This document shows positions 59,412-64,000 of a DNA stretch of 64,000 nt, in pieces. How positions within the stretch are numbered: the stretch's first letter is position 1; each line of letters starts with the position of its first letter. The translations under genes were made by a program, and so were the position numbers. The notes beneath the pieces are model-generated. The model made no database searches and was not told the origin of the DNA. It saw only the letters and a list, made by a program, of their open reading frames with translations. Location of the stretch: NCBI RefSeq assembly GCF_015350905.1, contig NZ_JADKRZ010000004.1, forward strand, positions 1-64,000, in the 5' to 3' direction. Source of the DNA: Curtobacterium sp. VKM Ac-2865 (lineage in GTDB: Bacteria; Actinomycetota; Actinomycetes; Actinomycetales; Microbacteriaceae).

Positions 59412-59960
59412 TCAGTCCTCGATGGGGTTCTGCGTCAGCGTGAACGTCAGCCCGCTCAGGTCGATCGTCTGCGCCTTGCCAGTGGTCACGTCCGACGACA
59501 GCCCGATCGTGTAGGTCACGTCGAGCACCGAGGTCCCCGCCGTGGGCTCGACGGTCCAGGTGGTCCGGCCAGCAGGGGCCAGCGACGAGCTCGTCGACGA
59601 GACGCCGAGCGACTGGGTCGAGGCGGCGATGAGGTCGGCGTCGCCGGTGATGCTCTGCGGCGTCCAGGACAGGTCGGCGGAGAGGTCGTCCCCGGTCGCG
59701 GTGACGTTCAGCGTCTGGTGGAACTGGTACGTGTTGCCCGGCACCATGCGCACGTTCGCGATGTCCACGACGTCGGAGCGGCCGCTCGTGATGTCCGTCC
59801 AGACGCCGTCGGAGTTCGCGGACAGGGCGAGCGTGCCCGAGCTGACGGTTGAGGGCTGGGTCTCGGCGTCGGCGTTCCAGAGGGCGAAGGTGCTCGCTCC
59901 ACCGAGGAGCAGGGCGATGCCGGCGGCCCCGGCGACGGTGCCGTTGACGATCTTGAGCAT
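59412..59960 (-). CDS. alternate-type (SipW-like) signal peptide secreted protein
   Basis: A 182-residue exported protein. The N-terminus VNGTVAGAAGIALLLGGASTFALWNADA is the alternate signal peptide of TasA/CalY-like proteins, processed by a SipW-type signal peptidase. The mature region is beta-rich and Thr/Ser-rich (SGTLALSANSDGVWTDIT) and lacks catalytic motifs. No SipW peptidase gene is next to it in this window, so the peptidase must be elsewhere. It could form surface fibres as TasA does, but this is inference. Confidence 0.78.
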   Translation of the reverse strand: MLKIVNGTVAGAAGIALLLGGASTFALWNADAETQPSTVSSGTLALSANSDGVWTDITSGRSDVVDIANVRMVPGNTYQFHQTLNVTATGDDLSADLSWTPQSITGDADLIAASTQSLGVSSTSSSLAPAGRTTWTVEPTAGTSVLDVTYTIGLSSDVTTGKAQTIDLSGLTFTLTQNPIED

Positions 59961-60137
59961 GGGGTTCCGTTCGGGTCGGGTTCGCGGAATGCCCTGAACG
60001 TACCGGTCCCCCGAAGTGCGGACACGGGCCTCGTCCACTTCACCGGCCCCCAGAACGAGGGTGTGCCGATGGGTCGCGGTACATGGCTGTGCGGCAGTGG
60101 GGAGGCCCCCGTCGGTCGGCGGTCGGCCGTTCGACCG

Positions 60138-60143
60138 TAGAAT
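60138..60143 (+). promoter_or_regulatory. -10 hexamer TAGAAT, zinc-ribbon SDR gene
   Basis: TAGAAT ends 5 bases before the GTG at 60149, the leaderless spacing. Confidence 0.55.
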
Positions 60144-60148
60144 CTCGT

Positions 60149-61615
60149 GTGACCTCCGAGCCCCTCGACCCCAGCAGCATCCCTCCCGAGGACCTCGCCG
60201 TCACGCTCCGGGTCCTCGAGCAGCTGACCGAGATCGACGAGGCGCACCCCGACTTCGTCCGTGTGCGTCAGGCGACCGCGAAGATGTTCAAGGCCGTCAA
60301 GCGGGCGCACCGGCTCGAGAAGCGGGCGGTCATCGCTGACGCTGATCGCCGCGTGATCGCCGCGACCGCGACGGGCGCCGCGGACCGGATCGACGACGAG
60401 ACCCGTGGGGTCCCCATCAGCACCTCGACGGCGGCGGCCACCGCCGGCACCCTGCTGAAGGCGCGCCCCTGCTACATGTGCAAGCAGCAGTACACGGTCG
60501 TCGACGCGTTCTACCACCAGCTGTGCCCCGCGTGCGCGGCGATGAGCCACGCCAAGCGCGACGCCCGGACCGACCTGACGGGCAAGCGTGCGCTGCTCAC
60601 CGGCGGACGCGCGAAGATCGGGATGTACATCGCGCTCCGCCTGCTGCGCGACGGCGCCCACACCACCATCACGACCCGGTTCCCGCGCGACGCGGTGCGC
60701 CGGTTCACGAGCCTCCCCGACTCCGCCGACTGGATCTCGCGCCTGAAGGTCGTCGGCATCGACCTGCGCGACCCCGCCCAGGTCATCGGGCTCGCCGAGG
60801 ACGTGGCCGCGTCCGGCCCCCTCGACATCCTGGTGAACAACGCCACGCAGACGGTCCGTCGGTCGCCCGGTGCGTACCAGCCCCTCGCCGACGCCGAACT
60901 CGCCCCGCTGCCGGACGGGCCGCTGCCCGAGCTGGTGACGTTCGGGCACACGAACGACGAGCACCCGCTGGCCCTCGCACGCTCGGTCACGGCGCACCCC
61001 GTGCTCGCAGCCGCTGCGGCCCGGGCCGAGGAGCTCACCGAGCAGGCACTGGCCCCGGGCTCGAGCTCGCTCGAACGGCTCGCCGGGGGCACGGCGATCG
61101 ACGCCGGCGGTCTCGTCCCCGACCTGCACGACGTGAACTCCTGGACGCAGCAGGTCGACGAGGTGGACCCGCTCGAGATGCTCGAAGTCCAGCTCGCGAA
61201 CACGACGGCGCCGTTCATCCTGATCTCGAAGCTCCGCGCGGCGATGGCAGCGAGTGCTGCCCGCCGGACCTACGTGGTGAACGTGAGCGCCATGGAAGGG
61301 GTGTTCGGCCGTGCGTACAAGGGGCCGGGGCATCCGCACACGAACATGGCGAAGGCCGCGGTCAACATGCTGACGCGGACGAGTGCGCAGGAGATGTTCG
61401 AGACGGACCGGATCCTGATGACGAGCGTCGACACCGGGTGGATCACGGACGAGCGGCCGCACCCGACGAAGGTGCGGCTGGCGGAGGAGGGCTTCCACGC
61501 TCCGCTCGACCTGGTCGACGGAGCGGCACGCGTCTACGACCCGATCGTGCGGGGCGAGGCGGGTGAAGACGTGTTCGGCGTCTTCCTGAAGGACTACCAA
61601 CCCAGTTCGTGGTGA
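60149..61615 (+). CDS. SDR oxidoreductase with N-terminal zinc-ribbon module
   Basis: A 488-residue protein in three parts. A helical N-terminus (residues 1-100) comes first. A zinc-ribbon-like segment with two Cys-x2-Cys pairs (CYMC near residue 110 and CPAC near 128) follows. A short-chain dehydrogenase then starts at LLTGGRAKIGMYIALRLL (TGGxxxIG). The SDR part has an insertion (about residues 240-340) and the active-site region reads VNVSAMEGVF...HPHTNMAKAAVNM, where the usual Tyr-x3-Lys Tyr is Thr. The enzyme may thus lack normal SDR chemistry or use another residue. Unusual and not assigned to a pathway. Confidence 0.82.
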   Translation: MTSEPLDPSSIPPEDLAVTLRVLEQLTEIDEAHPDFVRVRQATAKMFKAVKRAHRLEKRAVIADADRRVIAATATGAADRIDDETRGVPISTSTAAATAGTLLKARPCYMCKQQYTVVDAFYHQLCPACAAMSHAKRDARTDLTGKRALLTGGRAKIGMYIALRLLRDGAHTTITTRFPRDAVRRFTSLPDSADWISRLKVVGIDLRDPAQVIGLAEDVAASGPLDILVNNATQTVRRSPGAYQPLADAELAPLPDGPLPELVTFGHTNDEHPLALARSVTAHPVLAAAAARAEELTEQALAPGSSSLERLAGGTAIDAGGLVPDLHDVNSWTQQVDEVDPLEMLEVQLANTTAPFILISKLRAAMAASAARRTYVVNVSAMEGVFGRAYKGPGHPHTNMAKAAVNMLTRTSAQEMFETDRILMTSVDTGWITDERPHPTKVRLAEEGFHAPLDLVDGAARVYDPIVRGEAGEDVFGVFLKDYQPSSW

Positions 61616-61644
61616 TCCCGGCACCACGGGCAGGCGCGCGAGCC

Positions 61645-61650
61645 TAGCGT
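61645..61650 (+). promoter_or_regulatory. -10 hexamer TAGCGT, DHA2 transporter gene
   Basis: TAGCGT ends 9 bases before the ATG at 61660; slightly longer spacing than the leaderless norm. Confidence 0.45.
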
Positions 61651-61659
61651 GGGGTCGTC

Positions 61660-63132
61660 ATGACAGCTGAAGATCGCACAACTCCTGAGTCCGACGTGGC
61701 TCCCTCCGACCAGCCGGATCCGAACCGCTGGAAAGCCCTCGTCATCTGCCTGCTCGGCGGCGGGATCGTGCTCCTCGACGTCTCGATCGTGAACGTCGCG
61801 CTGCAGTCGATCTCGACCGGGCTCCCCGGCACCTCGCCCGAGGCCGTCCAGTGGATCCTGTCCGGGTACGCCCTGTCCTTCGGGCTGCTGCTCGTGCCCG
61901 GCGGACGACTCGGTGACGCCACGGGCCGTCGCCGGATGTTCGTCATCGGGGTCGGGCTCTTCACCGTCGCGAGTGCCCTGTGCGGGTTCGCGCCCAACGG
62001 CATCGTCCTGGTGATCGCCCGCCTGGTGCAGGGGCTCGCGGGCGGTCTGCTCACCCCGCAGGTCACCGCGCTCATCCAGCAGCTGTTCCGCGGCAAGGAA
62101 CGTGGCACCGCCTTCGGGCTCTTCGGTGCGACGGTGGGCATCGCGACCGCGATCGGTCCGCTCATCGGCGGCCTGCTCATCACCGCGTTCGGCACCGAGA
62201 ACGGCTGGCGCTTCGTCTTCTTCGTGAACCTGCCCGTCGGGCTCGTCACGATCCTCCTGGCCTTCCGCTACCTGCCGGGCATGAGCAGCACCGAGCGGGG
62301 ACGGAAGCACGACTTCGACCCGGTCGGCATCGTGCTGCTCGGCGCCGCGGTGGTCGCCCTGCTCCTGCCCTTCGTGCAGTCCTCGGAGTGGAAGGGGAAC
62401 ACGAAGTGGTGGCTCGTGGTCGTCGCCGTCGTGCTCGGTGCGCTCTTCGTCCTGTGGGAGCGGCGCTACGAGCGGACCAAGGAGCCCCTGATCGACCTCG
62501 GGCTCTTCCGCCGTCGCTCCTTCTCGCTCGGCGTCGGCCTGGCCACGCTCTACTTCGCCGGGTTCACCCCGCTGTTCTTCGTCCTGACGCTCGCGCTGCA
62601 GTCGGGGCTGCACTACTCGGCGCTGATGGCCGGGCTGTCGTCGGTGCCCTTCGCGATCGGCTCGGGCATCGCCTCGACCATCGGCGGCCGGATCGTGCAC
62701 CGCTTCGGCCGGCAGCTCATCGTCATCGGGACGATCCTCGTGCTGCTCGGGCTCGGTGCGGTCATCTGGGTGGTCGCGAACCACTACCGGTCCGACCTCG
62801 GCTGGTGGCTCGTCCTGCCGCTGCTGGTCGCCGGCGTCGGCTCCGGCCTGACGATCTCCCCGAACCAGACGCTCACGCTCTCCGAGGTGCCCGTCGAACA
62901 GGGCGGCTCGGCTGGCGGGCTCATCCAGGTCGGGGCGCGGGTCGGGTCAGCGGTCGGGATCGCTGCGGTCGGCAGCGTCTTCTACTCGATCCTGGCGAAC
63001 TCGAACGGTGACTACGCGAAGGGCCTGCCGCTCGGGCTCGGCGTCTCGCTCGGCTTCGTCGCGGCGGCGCTGGTCGCAGGGATCGTCGACGTGGTCGTCG
63101 GGAAGGTGCGAGGGACCGAAGCGACGGTCTGA
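61660..63132 (+). CDS. MFS transporter, DHA2 family (14 TM)
   Basis: A 490-residue multidrug-type major facilitator with 14 predicted helices. GGGIVLLDVSIVNVALQSI is the DHA2 helix 1 motif D1, LGDATGRRRMFVIG is motif A, and GLLITAFGTENGWRFVFFVNLPVGL is the helix 5-6 region typical of EmrB/QacA-like exporters. No regulator is adjacent. Substrate unknown. Confidence 0.92.
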   Translation: MTAEDRTTPESDVAPSDQPDPNRWKALVICLLGGGIVLLDVSIVNVALQSISTGLPGTSPEAVQWILSGYALSFGLLLVPGGRLGDATGRRRMFVIGVGLFTVASALCGFAPNGIVLVIARLVQGLAGGLLTPQVTALIQQLFRGKERGTAFGLFGATVGIATAIGPLIGGLLITAFGTENGWRFVFFVNLPVGLVTILLAFRYLPGMSSTERGRKHDFDPVGIVLLGAAVVALLLPFVQSSEWKGNTKWWLVVVAVVLGALFVLWERRYERTKEPLIDLGLFRRRSFSLGVGLATLYFAGFTPLFFVLTLALQSGLHYSALMAGLSSVPFAIGSGIASTIGGRIVHRFGRQLIVIGTILVLLGLGAVIWVVANHYRSDLGWWLVLPLLVAGVGSGLTISPNQTLTLSEVPVEQGGSAGGLIQVGARVGSAVGIAAVGSVFYSILANSNGDYAKGLPLGLGVSLGFVAAALVAGIVDVVVGKVRGTEATV

Positions 63133-63163
63133 GCACCGGACGGCGGTTCTCGTTTCGCGACGT

Positions 63164-63209
63164 GACGGATCCGGTTCGCGGATCTCGGGGCGAGCCGACC
63201 GGATCCGTC
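63164..63209. repeat. 46-bp inverted-repeat element, copy 2
   Basis: GACGGATCCGGT (63164-63175) and ACCGGATCCGTC (63198-63209) form a perfect 12-bp stem. Same length and arms as 25396-25441; both are followed by CACGGCG. Confidence 0.68.
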
Positions 63210-63269
63210 ACGGCGCAGATCGAAGTCCGGTCCGGCGGTCGGCTTGCGGGTGCCGGGGCCAGACCGAGA

Positions 63270-63313
63270 CGGACGGTAGGCTCGGTGCCAGCTGGCATCG
63301 AGCCTCCCGTCGG
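63270..63313 (+). terminator. palindrome-family hairpin
   Basis: Arms about GACGGTAGGCTCGGTGCCAG around 63291/63292 with three mismatched pairs. It lies between the DHA2 gene and the bacteriocin gene. Confidence 0.65.
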
Positions 63314-63384
63314 TCGTGGTGATCGGGACTGGACCATCGAACGGCCACCCGTTCTGGACGGGTGCGCTTTCGCCGTCGGTGTTG

Positions 63385-63390
63385 TACGTT
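63385..63390 (+). promoter_or_regulatory. -10 hexamer TACGTT, bacteriocin gene
   Basis: TACGTT ends 6 bases before the ATG at 63397, the leaderless spacing. Confidence 0.55.
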
Positions 63391-63396
63391 CACTGC

Positions 63397-63834
63397 ATGC
63401 GATACATCACATTCAAGCAGGGCAAGTACGTCACGGTGGCCCTCGGAGCCGCGCTGGTCGGCGTGCTCGCGCTGCCCGCTACGGCATCGGCATCGGCATC
63501 GGCGTCGGGCGTGGGCCTCGTCGGCGAACAAGCGTCCGGAGGATCCGCCGTGATCATCGGCGGCGAGGGGACACGGGTCATCGTGGACGACACGGCGGGC
63601 GACGGGCGTCTGCGGACCACGCAGCGAGTCGGCGGCGGCGTGTGGATCTACGGCATCGGCGGCGGGAACTCGTACTCGTACTACGACCACAGCGGCAAGA
63701 CGCACAAGTCGACGGCCTGCGCCGGCTTCGGGACGAGCTGCAGGAGTTCTGGGTGGGTGGCGAAGGGCACGCGCTCCGTCGCACAGGTCCTGCGGACCGC
63801 GGGCGGCAACACCGCCTTCTGGGACACGAAGTAA
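63397..63834 (+). CDS. lactococcin 972 family bacteriocin
   Basis: A 145-residue secreted precursor. A Sec signal peptide (YVTVALGAALVGVLALPATASASA; cleavage near residue 34) is followed by a Gly-rich linker and the lactococcin-972 C-terminal core. In the core, GGGVWIYG is followed by SYSYYDHSGKTHKST, then GWVAKGTRSVAQ and TAFW near the end. Spacing of Trp, Tyr-x-Tyr-Tyr-x-His, Lys-Thr-His and the final Phe-Trp matches lactococcin 972, which blocks septum formation by binding lipid II. Two extra Cys (STACAGFGTSC) could form a disulfide not present in lactococcin 972. The membrane protein downstream supports the assignment. Confidence 0.85.
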   Translation: MRYITFKQGKYVTVALGAALVGVLALPATASASASASGVGLVGEQASGGSAVIIGGEGTRVIVDDTAGDGRLRTTQRVGGGVWIYGIGGGNSYSYYDHSGKTHKSTACAGFGTSCRSSGWVAKGTRSVAQVLRTAGGNTAFWDTK

Positions 63835-63844
63835 CGGCACTCGA

Positions 63845-64000
63845 GTGGCCTCGAACGTCCTCCGCGTGGGGACCGCTCTCGCAGCCGCGGTGGTCTCGTT
63901 CCTGATCGGCTTTGCCGTGCTCAGCGTTCAGGACACGCAGTCGATGGCGACGATCAGATCGGCACTGATCATCACCGAGGCGCACGAGGCCGCTCGTGTC
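63845..64000 (+). CDS. bacteriocin-associated membrane protein, N-terminal part (cut by window)
   Basis: Only the first 52 residues are inside the window. A GTG start lies 10 bases after the bacteriocin stop. Residues 9-27 (GTALAAAVVSFLIGFAVLSV) are one transmembrane segment, followed by an extracytoplasmic start. In lactococcin-972 loci the next gene is a large membrane protein (DUF1430 or similar) that with an ABC ATPase gives immunity or export. The position fits this, but the visible part is too short to prove it. Confidence 0.6.
   Translation, partial: MASNVLRVGTALAAAVVSFLIGFAVLSVQDTQSMATIRSALIITEAHEAARV

Overview
The window is high-GC DNA from an actinobacterium. It is most likely a member of the Microbacteriaceae, and a Curtobacterium-type genome would fit; this is inferred from gene content and synteny, not from a search. 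It opens on the 3' end of a 5S rRNA gene and its terminator. It then runs into the conserved actinobacterial block also known from Mycobacterium tuberculosis (Rv1691 to Rv1701): an Arg/Asp-repeat protein, a HAD-IIA phosphatase, a tiny conserved protein, tlyA, NAD kinase, recN, pyrG, an ADP-ribose-type NUDIX hydrolase and xerD (304-10373). Many of these genes overlap by a few bases and look co-transcribed.

From 10.4 to 30.4 kb is ordinary accessory chromosome. It holds small membrane proteins, two luciferase-like flavin oxidoreductases, a DksA/TraR-like protein with a damaged zinc finger, and a divergent ArsR/MFS pair with two matching 18-bp operators. It also holds a methyltransferase, a TetR/epimerase pair, a Ski2-like helicase, a secreted Pro-rich protein, RNase H, a LysM lipoprotein, an aldo/keto reductase and MFS exporters. 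The aerobic class Ib ribonucleotide reductase operon nrdHIEF (30770-34784) follows, with two NrdR-like boxes and several DnaA-box-like sequences upstream.

From about 34.8 to 40.5 kb lies a foreign-looking island with lower GC, rare codons and long non-coding stretches. It carries a large protein with an N-terminal PD-(D/E)XK (Mrr-like) nuclease motif, a frameshifted serine-recombinase remnant, and a PHP-domain plus ABC/SMC-type ATPase protein of the TrlF-like kind. Its right edge abuts a gene that has lost its 5' end. This is the best candidate for a defence or conflict module.

From 40.8 to 64 kb come transporters, regulators and enzymes, mostly as divergent regulator/target pairs with visible operators: TetR/FAD monooxygenase, TetR/ketopantoate-reductase-like, and LysR/methionine synthase. 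The LysR neighbour is a two-gene set matching MesD (core methionine synthase without a folate domain) and its required partner MesX (DUF1852). Further on are an SGNH lipoprotein, VanZ, a tyrosine phosphatase, an ECF sigma factor with a SnoaL-like tail, a SipW-type secreted protein and a zinc-ribbon SDR. The window ends inside a lactococcin-972-type bacteriocin locus: the bacteriocin is complete and the downstream membrane protein is cut by the window edge.

Two signals recur across the window. About twenty genes have a TANNNT -10 hexamer only 5-9 nt (usually 6-7) before the start codon, which predicts leaderless mRNAs. A family of near-perfect palindromes with half-site GGACTGGAGGCTCGGTGCCAG sits at gene 3' ends, probably as terminators.
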